Below, piece after piece: positions 1-7,691 of a DNA stretch of 64,000 bases; the first letter of the stretch is position 1, and each line of letters begins with the position of its first letter. The position numbers and the translations under genes are program-made. The notes under the pieces are model-generated. The model saw nothing but the letters and a program-made list of their open reading frames with translations. It ran no database searches and was not told where the DNA came from. Location: assembly GCF_007828045.1 (NCBI RefSeq), contig NZ_VITN01000004.1, forward strand, positions 370,917 through 434,916, written 5' to 3'. This DNA is from Nitrospirillum amazonense (GTDB lineage: Bacteria; Pseudomonadota; Alphaproteobacteria; Azospirillales; Azospirillaceae).

Positions 1-1
1 G

Positions 2-1639
2 ACGGGTCGCGCTGCCGCGGGGGAGGGTCTGATCGCCCAGGCCATCGCGCTGGACGGCGGCAACATCGACTATCGCGCCAACCTGGCCCAGGCCCAGCGC
101 CAGCGGGGCGACCAGGGGGCCGCCCTGACCACCTATGGCGAGGTTGTGGCCCTGGCGCCGCGCCATGGCCCGGCGCACCTCGCCCGTGCCCAGATCCTGG
201 AGGAACTGGGCCGGGTGGAGGCGGCGGCCGACGCCTATCGGCTGCTGACCGGCTTGCCGCACCAGCAGGCCGAGGCCCAGCTGGGCTTGGGCCGCTGCCT
301 GCTGCGCCTGGACAGGAAGGAGGAGGCGGAGGCTGCCTTCCGCGCCGTCCTGGCCCTGGCGCCGGATGAGGTGGTGGCCCTGGTCAATCTGGGGGACCTG
401 CTGCGCCAGCGGGGCGGGCATGAGGCCGAGGCCGCCCGCCTGCTGGACCATGCCCTGCGGCTGCGGCCCGGCCTGTTCGAGGCGGCGGCGAGCCGGGCGG
501 AACTGCACGCGACGACGGGGGAGATGGCGGCGGCGGCCGAGATGGCGCGCGGCCTGATCGCCGCCCATCCCGGCCGGCCGGAGCCCTACGGCATCCTGGC
601 CCGCGCGCTGCGCTACCAGGGCTATACGGCGGACGCCCTGAAGGTCGGCGCCCGTCAACTGGCACTGGCGCCGGATGATCCCGAGGTGGCCATGAGCCTG
701 GCGCACTGCCACCTGCGCCTGGGCGATTTCCGCGCCGGCTTCCCCCTGTATCGCCGGCGCTGGCATTTGACGCCCCTGCCGCGGCGGCACCAGGCCGTGC
801 CCGAATGGGATGGCCGCGCCCTTCCCGGCAAGAACCTGGTGGTTTGGGACGAGCAGGGGGCGGGTGACACCATCAGCATGCTGCGGCTGCTGCCCCAGGC
901 GGCGGCCCGCGTGGGCCGGCTGGTGTTCGAATCTCCCCATGCCCTGTCGGTGCTCTGGCCACCCGCGCTGTGGCCCGGCCAGCAGCCGGGGGATGTGGTG
1001 CTGCGCGGCCGGCCGCTGCCGCTGGCACCCGATTGTCAGATCGCCATGATGGAACTGCCGGAGGCCCTGGGCCTGACGGTGGATACCATCCCGTGGAACG
1101 GCCCCTATCTGGAGGCGACGCCGGAGCGGGTGGCGGCGTGGCGGGCGCGCCTGGCGGACGTGCCGGGGCGCCGGGTGGGCCTGCTGTGGGCCGGCAATCC
1201 CCAATTCCCCGTCGATGCCTGGCGTTCCCCGGGCTTGGCCGCCCTGCTGCCCTTGCTGGAAGCGCATCCCGACGTGACCTTCATCGGCTTGCAGCGGCCG
1301 GAGGGCAGGGGTGCCGTCGATGGGCTGACGCTGCCGCCCAACCTGCTGGACCTGGCGCCGGAGGTGCGCGACTGGGCGGACACCGCCGCCATCATGACCC
1401 TGCTGGACCTGGTGATCACCCCGGACACCGGGCCAGCCCATGTCGCGGGGGCCCTGGGCCGCCCGGTATGGACCATGGTGATCACCGACGCGGACTGGCG
1501 CTGGATGGACCAGCGGGCGGACACGCCCTGGTATCCCAGCATGCGACTGTTCCGCCAGGCCACGCTGGGGGAGTGGGCACCCGTGGTGGCGGCCATGAGC
1601 ACCGCCCTGGCGACCTTCCAGGGGGACCGTGCGTCATGA
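2..1639 (+). CDS. TPR-repeat glycosyltransferase-like protein (5' end outside window)
   Basis: The reading frame is open from base 2 and already encodes TPR-like helices before the first usable start (GTG at 146), so the gene enters from the left edge. The visible N-terminal half is a run of 34-residue TPR units with the usual A/G/L/P spacing. The C-terminal half looks like a GT-B glycosyltransferase of the heptosyltransferase/O-GlcNAc-transferase-like type: it has a GAGDTISMLR segment, a VGLLWAGNP strand and the DLVITPDTGPAHVAGALG nucleotide-sugar loop. Such proteins usually modify surface polysaccharide, flagellin or other proteins; the acceptor here is unknown. Its TGA overlaps the ATG of the next gene. 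Confidence 0.8.
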   Translation, partial: TGRAAAGEGLIAQAIALDGGNIDYRANLAQAQRQRGDQGAALTTYGEVVALAPRHGPAHLARAQILEELGRVEAAADAYRLLTGLPHQQAEAQLGLGRCLLRLDRKEEAEAAFRAVLALAPDEVVALVNLGDLLRQRGGHEAEAARLLDHALRLRPGLFEAAASRAELHATTGEMAAAAEMARGLIAAHPGRPEPYGILARALRYQGYTADALKVGARQLALAPDDPEVAMSLAHCHLRLGDFRAGFPLYRRRWHLTPLPRRHQAVPEWDGRALPGKNLVVWDEQGAGDTISMLRLLPQAAARVGRLVFESPHALSVLWPPALWPGQQPGDVVLRGRPLPLAPDCQIAMMELPEALGLTVDTIPWNGPYLEATPERVAAWRARLADVPGRRVGLLWAGNPQFPVDAWRSPGLAALLPLLEAHPDVTFIGLQRPEGRGAVDGLTLPPNLLDLAPEVRDWADTAAIMTLLDLVITPDTGPAHVAGALGRPVWTMVITDADWRWMDQRADTPWYPSMRLFRQATLGEWAPVVAAMSTALATFQGDRAS

Positions 1640-2040
1640 ACATAGGCCAAGCCTCCAAGGCGTCCGGCGTCAGCGTCAAGATGATCCGCTATTACGACGA
1701 GGTCGGCCTGGTGCGGCCTTCCGGCCGGACGGAGGGCAACTACCGCGAATACGACGCCCGCGAGATCAATGAGTTGCGCTTCATCAAGCGGGCGCGGGGC
1801 CTGGGCTTCGACATGACGGAGATCGCCCAGCTGTTGTCCCTGTGGCGCGACCGGGAGCGTCCCAGCCGCGAGGTGAAGGCCATCGCCCAGCGTCACCTGG
1901 CCGACCTGGACACCCGTATCCACGAGATGCAGGCCATGGCCGACACACTGCGCCACCTGGCCCATTGCTGCGCCGGCGACGACCGCCCCGACTGCCCCAT
2001 CCTGGAGGATTTGGGCGGGGCCGCTCAGACGACCTTGTAG
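1636..2040 (+). CDS. cueR: MerR-family regulator, CueR-like (Cu(I)-responsive type)
   Basis: The 134-residue protein has the MerR winged helix at residues 1-70 (GVSVKMIRYYDEVGLV), a dimerisation coiled coil at about 75-108, and a metal loop with C112 and C120 (C-AGDDRPD-C). That spacing and numbering match CueR, which binds one monovalent coinage-metal ion and untwists a 19-bp-spaced promoter. An extra Cys111 is present. The ATG overlaps the stop of the upstream glycosyltransferase (ATGA), so the two are probably co-transcribed. No copper ATPase, oxidase or chaperone lies in the window, so any target is elsewhere. The family assignment is firm; copper specificity is inferred from the cysteine spacing. 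Confidence 0.85.
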   Translation: MNIGQASKASGVSVKMIRYYDEVGLVRPSGRTEGNYREYDAREINELRFIKRARGLGFDMTEIAQLLSLWRDRERPSREVKAIAQRHLADLDTRIHEMQAMADTLRHLAHCCAGDDRPDCPILEDLGGAAQTTL

Positions 2041-2134
2041 ACGCGGATCAGGACGGCGTGCCGAATGGCGTGGGGACAGGGCGCCGCCGGCGTGACCGCC
2101 TCGACTTTTCCAACGGGCCTGCCAAACTACGCCC

Positions 2135-2527
2135 ATGGACGCTCTCTTCCTCCTGCCGGGCGCCGTGCGGCGCGATCCCGAGATCGACGCCTGGTTCGCC
2201 CAGGGCGATCCCCTGCGCCTGGTGATCCAGCCGTGGTTCGAGACGCTGCGCGGCTGTGGTGACGACGTGCGGGAACTGATCCATGACCGCCAGCCCACGG
2301 TCTGCGTGGGCGAGGCGGCCTTCGCCTATGTCGGCGCCTACACGGCGCACGCCAGCGTGGGCTTCTTCCATGGCGCCGACCTGGACGACCCCGCCGGTCT
2401 GCTGCGGGGCACCGGCAAGCGCATGCGCCATGTGAAGCTGCGCTGGGGCCAGGCGCACGACGCCGCGGCGCTCACGGCGCTGATCGCCGCAGCTTATCAG
2501 GACATGCGGCGGCGGCTTCGGAAATAG
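2135..2527 (+). CDS. DUF1801 domain protein
   Basis: A 130-residue cytoplasmic protein with the DUF1801 (YdhG-like) signature GFFHGADLDDPAGLLRGTGK followed by RMRHVKL. The fold is a small alpha/beta domain related to frataxin-like and iron-chaperone folds, but no biochemical role is established. It begins 94 bp after the CueR-like gene on the same strand and may be read from its own promoter. There is no signal peptide or membrane segment. Length is normal for the family. Confidence 0.75.
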   Translation: MDALFLLPGAVRRDPEIDAWFAQGDPLRLVIQPWFETLRGCGDDVRELIHDRQPTVCVGEAAFAYVGAYTAHASVGFFHGADLDDPAGLLRGTGKRMRHVKLRWGQAHDAAALTALIAAAYQDMRRRLRK

Positions 2528-2564
2528 CGGTGCCGGTGGCGCGGAAGCCCGGCCGTGACTGGCG

Positions 2565-3281
2565 TCAAATGCGGCTCTCCGCTTTCAAGTCGCACTCATA
2601 GAGGCCGAATTCTTGTTCAAATTTCTTCCAGCCCTCATGCGTTACTTCAACGACACGTGATGAAGGCGCGCGGCGGATCCAACCCTTTGCGCAAAGAAGG
2701 TCCGTGAACTTGACCCCGAGTGGACCAGCGACATGATGGCGTCTTTCCGTCCAGTCGAGGCACTGCCTGGCGAGGCCGCGCCGGCTCGCCGGGATCTTTG
2801 TTATGTCGAGGCCCAGGCCCCCAAACCAAGCTGCGCCGGCGCTGGTCACCGTGAATTGCTTGTTGGCCGTCGGCTCGAGGAAGCCGCGTTCCTGCAGGAC
2901 GCAAGTCACCGCCACGCCCAAACGGCCGGCCAAATGGTCGTAGCAGCAACGCGCGAACCGGAGTTGCCGGGCCTCGAGGGTCAGCACTTTGCGGCGCACG
3001 GGTTCGCTTGGAGCGATGGATGCGAGATGCTCTAGCGCCATCGCCACATTGGCGCCACCGAGGCGATAGTAGCGATGACGCCCTTCCGCTTCGACCTTGA
3101 CGAGGCCGCCAGCGAGAAGCTTAGCGAGGTGGGAACTGGCTGTCTGTGCCGTAACTCCCGCAGCCTGCGCCAACTCCCCGGCCGGCATCGCCCGGCCATC
3201 AAGCAAAGCGACAAGCATGGCAGCGCGGGCGGGATCACCGATAAGGAACGCCGAGGTGGCGATATTTGGCTGAGGACCCAT
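2565..3281 (-). CDS. ArsR-family winged-helix transcriptional regulator
   Basis: A 238-residue protein. Residues 10-80 form an ArsR winged helix (ELAQAAGVTAQTASSHLAKL recognition helix, then the HRYYRLGG wing). This is followed by an unusually long C-terminal region of about 150 residues holding a Cys pair (ARCCYDHLAGRLGVAV) and a second winged-helix-like stretch. Long two-part ArsR proteins of this sort are common in proteobacteria, often next to the transporter or enzyme they control; the effector is unknown. It is divergent from the metallophosphoesterase unit, with a TTCGATCG direct repeat in the shared promoter region. Confidence 0.8.
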   Translation of the reverse strand: MGPQPNIATSAFLIGDPARAAMLVALLDGRAMPAGELAQAAGVTAQTASSHLAKLLAGGLVKVEAEGRHRYYRLGGANVAMALEHLASIAPSEPVRRKVLTLEARQLRFARCCYDHLAGRLGVAVTCVLQERGFLEPTANKQFTVTSAGAAWFGGLGLDITKIPASRRGLARQCLDWTERRHHVAGPLGVKFTDLLCAKGWIRRAPSSRVVEVTHEGWKKFEQEFGLYECDLKAESRI

Positions 3282-3336
3282 GGTCGAGGCTCCCTGATAT
3301 CAAACGCCACGGTAGCACAAGGAGGCGTCGCCATCC

Positions 3337-3364
3337 TTCGATCGAGGTCGAAACATTTCGATCG
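3337..3364. promoter_or_regulatory. Direct repeat upstream of the ArsR gene, possible operator
   Basis: TTCGATCG occurs at 3337-3344 and again at 3357-3364, exactly 20 bp (two helical turns) apart. The first copy also forms an imperfect inverted repeat with TCGAA at 3348-3352. It lies 56-83 bp upstream of the ArsR start, in the divergent interval. Operator function is inferred from position and spacing only. Confidence 0.3.
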
Positions 3365-3413
3365 TTCCGCATCGTAGGTTTCCTCACGGGATACCTGATC
3401 ACGGAATTTGCCA

Positions 3414-3581
3414 ATGACCGATTACACCAGTGCCGAAGGCCACTTTACCCATGGCCGCTGGACCCATGGCCGCTGGGCCCATGACCGCTGGCAGGAGGGG
3501 ATCGTCGCACGCGGACTCGATGCCTTGGTGGTGCCGCATGCCGAAGCGGCCCCGCTTTTTCAGGGGGAGATCCGGCCATGA
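3414..3581 (+). CDS. Small ORF (55 aa) translationally coupled to the metallophosphoesterase
   Basis: ATG at 3414 opens a 55-residue frame ending with a TGA that overlaps the ATG of the next gene (ATGA at 3578). The N-terminal third contains three near-identical pentads: THGRW, THGRW, AHDRW. They are encoded by a 15-bp tandem repeat. The remainder (EGIVARGLDALVVPHAEAAP) looks like the tail of a larger globular protein. It may therefore be a leader peptide, a small protein, or the 3' remnant of a gene lost by deletion. I do not recognise a family. Confidence 0.4.
   Translation: MTDYTSAEGHFTHGRWTHGRWAHDRWQEGIVARGLDALVVPHAEAAPLFQGEIRP
3447..3491 (+). repeat. 15-bp tandem repeat, three copies
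   Basis: Units ACCCATGGCCGCTGG at 3447-3461 and 3462-3476 are identical. The third, 3477-3491, differs at two bases. The period is a multiple of three and stays in frame with the small ORF, giving a repeated (T/A)HxRW pentad. Confidence 0.85.
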
Positions 3582-4381
3582 CCGCTACCGTCATCGCCCA
3601 TATCACCGACACCCATCTTGGACAGCGTCTGGCGGGGGGCGGAGCCATGGCGGGCGACAAGATGCGATACGTGGCGGATCCGGGCGCGCACAAGGCGCAT
3701 CTGCGGCGAATCCTCGACGACATCGCGCGGAAGGGCATCACCGATGTGGTGTTTGGCGGCGATATCGGGACGGACGCTGCCGTGCCGGCATTTTTCGACG
3801 CCATGCACGATCATGGTTTCACCCCGTTGATCGTCCTTGGCAACCACGACAGCCATGCCAGCGTCGCACCTTATTGCGAAGCCGATGGGGTTGCGGGAAA
3901 GCTGTGTTCATCGACCGATGTGGGAGGGTGGCGCCGGATCACGCTTGATTCATCGGACAACCTGATCGGTGAAGCTCAACTCGCCTGGCTCGCAGGGGCG
4001 CTGGAGGGGGCGCGCCGGGCCGTCATCTTCGTCCATCATCCCATCTTGGAAATGGGCACGCCAATCGACCATTCGGGTGCGGCGCTGCGGGATCGCGCCG
4101 CTCTCCAGTCGCTTCTCAGCGGCGCGACGTGCGAGGTGACCGTGTTTTGTGGCCACTATCACATGATCGACGAACGCTGCGAGGCGAATATTCGGCAGTT
4201 TGTCACCCCGGCGGTTTCCTATCAGGTCGTGAAGCACGCGGATGAGATCCGATTGGACACGGGTACGTTCGGCTACCGCATCATCGAGTTTGATTGCGCC
4301 GAGATTAGAACTCAGGTCGTCCTGATGTCCGATCCCGCTGGTCCTCACGACTTCGCCGGACGGGCGGGCTCCGGCACATAA
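3578..4381 (+). CDS. Calcineurin-like metallophosphoesterase (CpdA-like)
   Basis: A 267-residue cytoplasmic enzyme with all metal motifs of the class III cyclic nucleotide phosphodiesterase/metallophosphoesterase family in order: ITDTHLG (residues 8-14), GGDIG, VLGNHDSH, VHHPI and CGHYH. This dinuclear site hydrolyses phosphomono- or diesters. The closest family pattern is CpdA-like cAMP or glycerophosphodiester phosphodiesterases, but the substrate is not readable from sequence. Start chosen at the ATG in the ATGA overlap with the small ORF upstream. Next to an ArsR regulator on the opposite strand. Confidence 0.85.
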   Translation: MTATVIAHITDTHLGQRLAGGGAMAGDKMRYVADPGAHKAHLRRILDDIARKGITDVVFGGDIGTDAAVPAFFDAMHDHGFTPLIVLGNHDSHASVAPYCEADGVAGKLCSSTDVGGWRRITLDSSDNLIGEAQLAWLAGALEGARRAVIFVHHPILEMGTPIDHSGAALRDRAALQSLLSGATCEVTVFCGHYHMIDERCEANIRQFVTPAVSYQVVKHADEIRLDTGTFGYRIIEFDCAEIRTQVVLMSDPAGPHDFAGRAGSGT

Positions 4382-4415
4382 TACACGGGACCATGGAAAC
4401 GCCGGCCGGCAGGCT

Positions 4416-6620
4416 CTACCGCCCTTTGGGCGGCAATCCCCGCAGCGCCGACAGGCCCTCCAGCACTTCGCGGCTGCGGCGGCGCGCGTCCATCAGGTCT
4501 TCCACGGCCTCCTTGGGCAGGGGCGGGGCGAAGTGATAGCCCTGGCCGTACTGGCAGTGCAGGCCGCGCAGGAACTCGGCCTCGGATTCCTTTTCGATGC
4601 CCTCGGCGATGACCTCCAGGTCCAGGGCCTGGGCCAGCAGGGTGATGATGCGGGCGATGGCGCTGCGGCGGTCGCTTTCGCCGGCGGCGCGCACGAAGCT
4701 GCGGTCGATCTTCAGCGTGCCGATGGGATAGCGGTGCAGATAGCTGAGCGAGGAGAAGCCGGTGCCGAAATCGTCCAGCGACAGCTTCACGTCCTTGCGC
4801 TTCAAGGCCTCCATGATGCTCAGGCAGCGGCCGGGGTCGTCCAGCAGCAGGCTTTCGGTGATCTCCAGCTTCAGGGTGCCGGGGGTGATGCGGTGGGTGT
4901 CCAGCGTTTCCGTCACCGCCGCCACCAGGTCATCCTCCATGAGCTGGCGGCCGGAGACGTTGACGCTCATGAACAGGTCGGGGCCGAAGCGGCCCTGCCA
5001 CTCCGCCAGTTGGCGCGTGGCCTCCACCAGGGCCCAGCGGCCCATTTTCAGGATCAGGCCCGTTTCCTCCGCCAGGTGGACGAAGTCGCTGGGCGGGATC
5101 ATGCCGCGCTCGGGATGGAACCAGCGCATCAGCGCCTCGAACCCCGCCACCGTGCCGTCCGCCAGGCGCACGATGGGCTGGTAGAACAGGCGGAACTGCC
5201 GGCCCTCGACGGCATGGCGCAGGTCCGATTCCAGGCGCAGCCGGGTCAGCGCGCGCTCGCGCAGCGCGTCGTCGAACATCTCCACCCGGTTGCGGCCGCT
5301 GGTCTTGGCGCGGAACATGGCCAGGCCCGCGTCACGCAGCATGTCCCCGGCCGAGGCGTAGCCGGAGCCGGACAGGGCGATGCCGGCGGTGACGCTCATC
5401 ACCACGTCCTGGCCGTTGGACAAGGTCAGGGGCTCGGCCACGGCACCGGCCAGGCGCTCGGCCGCGTCCACCGCCGCCTTCACGTCCAGCACGCCGTCCA
5501 TCAGCACGCCGTACTCGTCAGCCGACAGGCGGGCCACGGTGTCGCCGCTGCGGCGGGCGCCGTCCAGCCGCTGGCCCACGGCACACAGCACCTCATCCCC
5601 CACCAGGGGGCCCAGGCTGTCGTTCACCGTCTTGAAGTGGTCGATATCGAAGATCATGACGGCGAACTGCGCCTCTTCCGGCCGGCGCCGGCGGCCCAGC
5701 GCCTGGCCGATGCGGTCCAGCAGCAGCATGCGGTTGGGCAGGCGGGTCAGGCCGTCGTGGAAGGCGTCGAACAGCAGCTGTTGTTCCGCCCGCTTGCGCG
5801 CCGTGATGTCGGTCATGGAGCCGGCCATGCGGATGGCCTCGCCCTCCTCATCGCGGATGGCCACGCCGCGGATCAGCACCCACAGCTCCGCCCCGCCGGC
5901 GTGGCGGGTCCGCACCTCTTCTTCCAGGTGCGCGCTGCCGCCGGCCAGGTGGGTATCTACCGCCGCGCGCAGGCGGGGCCGGTCCTCACCGTCGATCTGG
6001 GCGTACCAATCCTCCATGGTGCTGGTGCGCGCGCCGCCGCCGATGCCCAGCATGGCCGTCCAGCGGGGGGAGCAGTAGAGCCGGTCCGTGGCCACGTGCC
6101 AATCCCACAGCCCGTCGTTGGCGCCCTGGGCGGCCAGGGCGTAGCGCTCCTCGCTCAGGCGCAGCTGTTCCTCGGCGTTCTTGCGGTCGGTGACGTCGCG
6201 CTGCGCGCCGACGATGCGGATGGGCTCTCCCTCGTCATCCAGCACGACGATGCCGCGGCACATCATCCACAGCACATGGCCGTTGCGGTGGGTAATGCGG
6301 TATTCGATCTGGAAGGGCTTGCCGCCGGCGCTGGCCTGGGCGTCCAGGGTGGCCTGCAGCCAGATGAGGTCATCCGGGTCCACCCGGTTCAGCCATTCGT
6401 CGGGCGAGGTGCCGATCTCATCCTCGGCATAGCCCAGCAGCGCCTTCCAGGTCTCACCGTAATAGACCCGGTCGGTCCGCAGGTCCCAGTCGTACAGCCC
6501 CTCATTGCTGGCCGCCGCCGCCAGGCTGTACCGCTCCAGCGTCAGGCGCTCGTCGTCGCTCAAGACCGGTACGGCGGCGGGGGAGGGACCCTTCAGGCGA
6601 GCGGGCTTGCCAGCGCTCAT
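4416..6620 (-). CDS. PAS-PAS-GGDEF-EAL cyclic-di-GMP phosphodiesterase
   Basis: About 734 residues, cytoplasmic, no membrane segments. Two PAS/PAC sensor modules (about 30-290) are followed by a GGDEF domain in which the signature is degraded to SADEY, so diguanylate cyclase activity is unlikely although GTP binding may remain. The EAL domain looks active: FEALMRW, SVNVSG, LKLEITES, LDDFGTGFSS, LKIDRSF, IAEGIE and GQGY supply the metal and catalytic residues. The expected role is PAS-gated hydrolysis of c-di-GMP controlling motility or biofilm. An ATG at 6620 is preferred over an upstream TTG at 6686, which has no clear ribosome-binding site. Confidence 0.9.
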   Translation of the reverse strand: MSAGKPARLKGPSPAAVPVLSDDERLTLERYSLAAAASNEGLYDWDLRTDRVYYGETWKALLGYAEDEIGTSPDEWLNRVDPDDLIWLQATLDAQASAGGKPFQIEYRITHRNGHVLWMMCRGIVVLDDEGEPIRIVGAQRDVTDRKNAEEQLRLSEERYALAAQGANDGLWDWHVATDRLYCSPRWTAMLGIGGGARTSTMEDWYAQIDGEDRPRLRAAVDTHLAGGSAHLEEEVRTRHAGGAELWVLIRGVAIRDEEGEAIRMAGSMTDITARKRAEQQLLFDAFHDGLTRLPNRMLLLDRIGQALGRRRRPEEAQFAVMIFDIDHFKTVNDSLGPLVGDEVLCAVGQRLDGARRSGDTVARLSADEYGVLMDGVLDVKAAVDAAERLAGAVAEPLTLSNGQDVVMSVTAGIALSGSGYASAGDMLRDAGLAMFRAKTSGRNRVEMFDDALRERALTRLRLESDLRHAVEGRQFRLFYQPIVRLADGTVAGFEALMRWFHPERGMIPPSDFVHLAEETGLILKMGRWALVEATRQLAEWQGRFGPDLFMSVNVSGRQLMEDDLVAAVTETLDTHRITPGTLKLEITESLLLDDPGRCLSIMEALKRKDVKLSLDDFGTGFSSLSYLHRYPIGTLKIDRSFVRAAGESDRRSAIARIITLLAQALDLEVIAEGIEKESEAEFLRGLHCQYGQGYHFAPPLPKEAVEDLMDARRRSREVLEGLSALRGLPPKGR

Positions 6621-6842
6621 GTCAACACCGGCGGCGTGACACGCGCCATGACCAGTCCGCGCGGTGAACCAGCCCCCATAGTCCAATGATTGCCAGTAGA
6701 TGGGCTGTGCACGCGGGCGCTCGGTTCAAGGGTTATTAATGCAGGGTATACTAAAAAACTCAGGAGTGACACCGTTGGCCTAAACGGCGGCGGGAGAGCA
6801 TTGGCATACACCGTCCGGGGCGCAATCTGCTAGAAGGCTTCC

Positions 6843-7628
6843 ATGGAATGGACTGACGACGCCATCGTGCTTTCGGCCCGGCCGTTCGGCGACACCGCCG
6901 CGCTGGTGGTCATGCTGACGCGGGAGCATGGCCGGCACGCCGGCGTGCTGCACGGCGGGCAGTCGTCACGCTATCGCGGCGTGCTGGAGCCGGGGGCGCA
7001 GGTCACCGCCCGCTGGCGGGCCCGCACCGCCGACCAGCTGGGCACCTGGACGGTGGAGCCCGTGCGCTCCCCCACCGGCCTTTACCTGGACGATCCCTTG
7101 CGCCTGGCGGCCATCGTCGCCGCCACCGCCCTGATGGACGCCATGCTGGCGGAGCGCGAGGCCCATCCCGGCCTCTATGACGCCACCCTGGCCCTGTTCG
7201 CCGCTCTGGACCTCGACATCTGGCCGGCCGTCTACGTGCGGTGGGAGGTGGGACTGCTGGAGGAGGTGGGCTTCGGCCTGGACCTGACGCAGTGCGCCAG
7301 CACCGGCCAGCCCGTGGGCAACGCCAACGACCAGCTGGCCTACGTCAGCCCCCGCACCGGCCGCGCCGTGTCGGCCTCGGCGGGGGAGCCCTACCGCGAT
7401 AAGCTGCTGCCCCTGCCGGGTTTCCTCGTCGGCCTGGGCTTCCAGGGCGGCGGGGAAGAGGACGTGGCCGCCGGCCTGCGCCTGACCGGCTATTTCCTGG
7501 AACGCCACGTCTTCGCCCAGCGGCATGCCGAGGTGCCGCCGGCCCGCCAGCGCCTGGTGGAGCGTTACCTGCGGACAAACGGCCTTCCGGCCCCCGGGGG
7601 CGACGGGGCGGAACCGCAGGAAGCTTAA
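6843..7628 (+). CDS. recO: DNA repair protein RecO
   Basis: 261 residues. N-terminal OB fold (MEWTDDAIVLSARPFGDTAAL, then HGRHAGVLHGG), a central helical part and the C-terminal AYVSPRTGRAVS...LLPLPGFL region typical of alphaproteobacterial RecO. RecO loads RecA with RecR and RecF on SSB-coated gaps and anneals single strands. The zinc cysteine set of some RecO proteins is reduced to one Cys. The gene is followed 63 bp later by parC. In many related genomes it lies with era/rnc; here it does not. Confidence 0.93.
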   Translation: MEWTDDAIVLSARPFGDTAALVVMLTREHGRHAGVLHGGQSSRYRGVLEPGAQVTARWRARTADQLGTWTVEPVRSPTGLYLDDPLRLAAIVAATALMDAMLAEREAHPGLYDATLALFAALDLDIWPAVYVRWEVGLLEEVGFGLDLTQCASTGQPVGNANDQLAYVSPRTGRAVSASAGEPYRDKLLPLPGFLVGLGFQGGGEEDVAAGLRLTGYFLERHVFAQRHAEVPPARQRLVERYLRTNGLPAPGGDGAEPQEA

Positions 7629-7691
7629 GTTTTCCTACCGCTGTGGGACGGCTGGCAATCGGTCCACCATATCTGGTAGTGTCCGCGCATC

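Noticed and set aside
4533..6689. 718-residue open frame antisense to the GGDEF-EAL gene
   Set aside because: Gln/His/Ala-rich translation typical of the antisense of a GC-rich gene, no motif, no ribosome-binding site; the opposite strand has clear domains.
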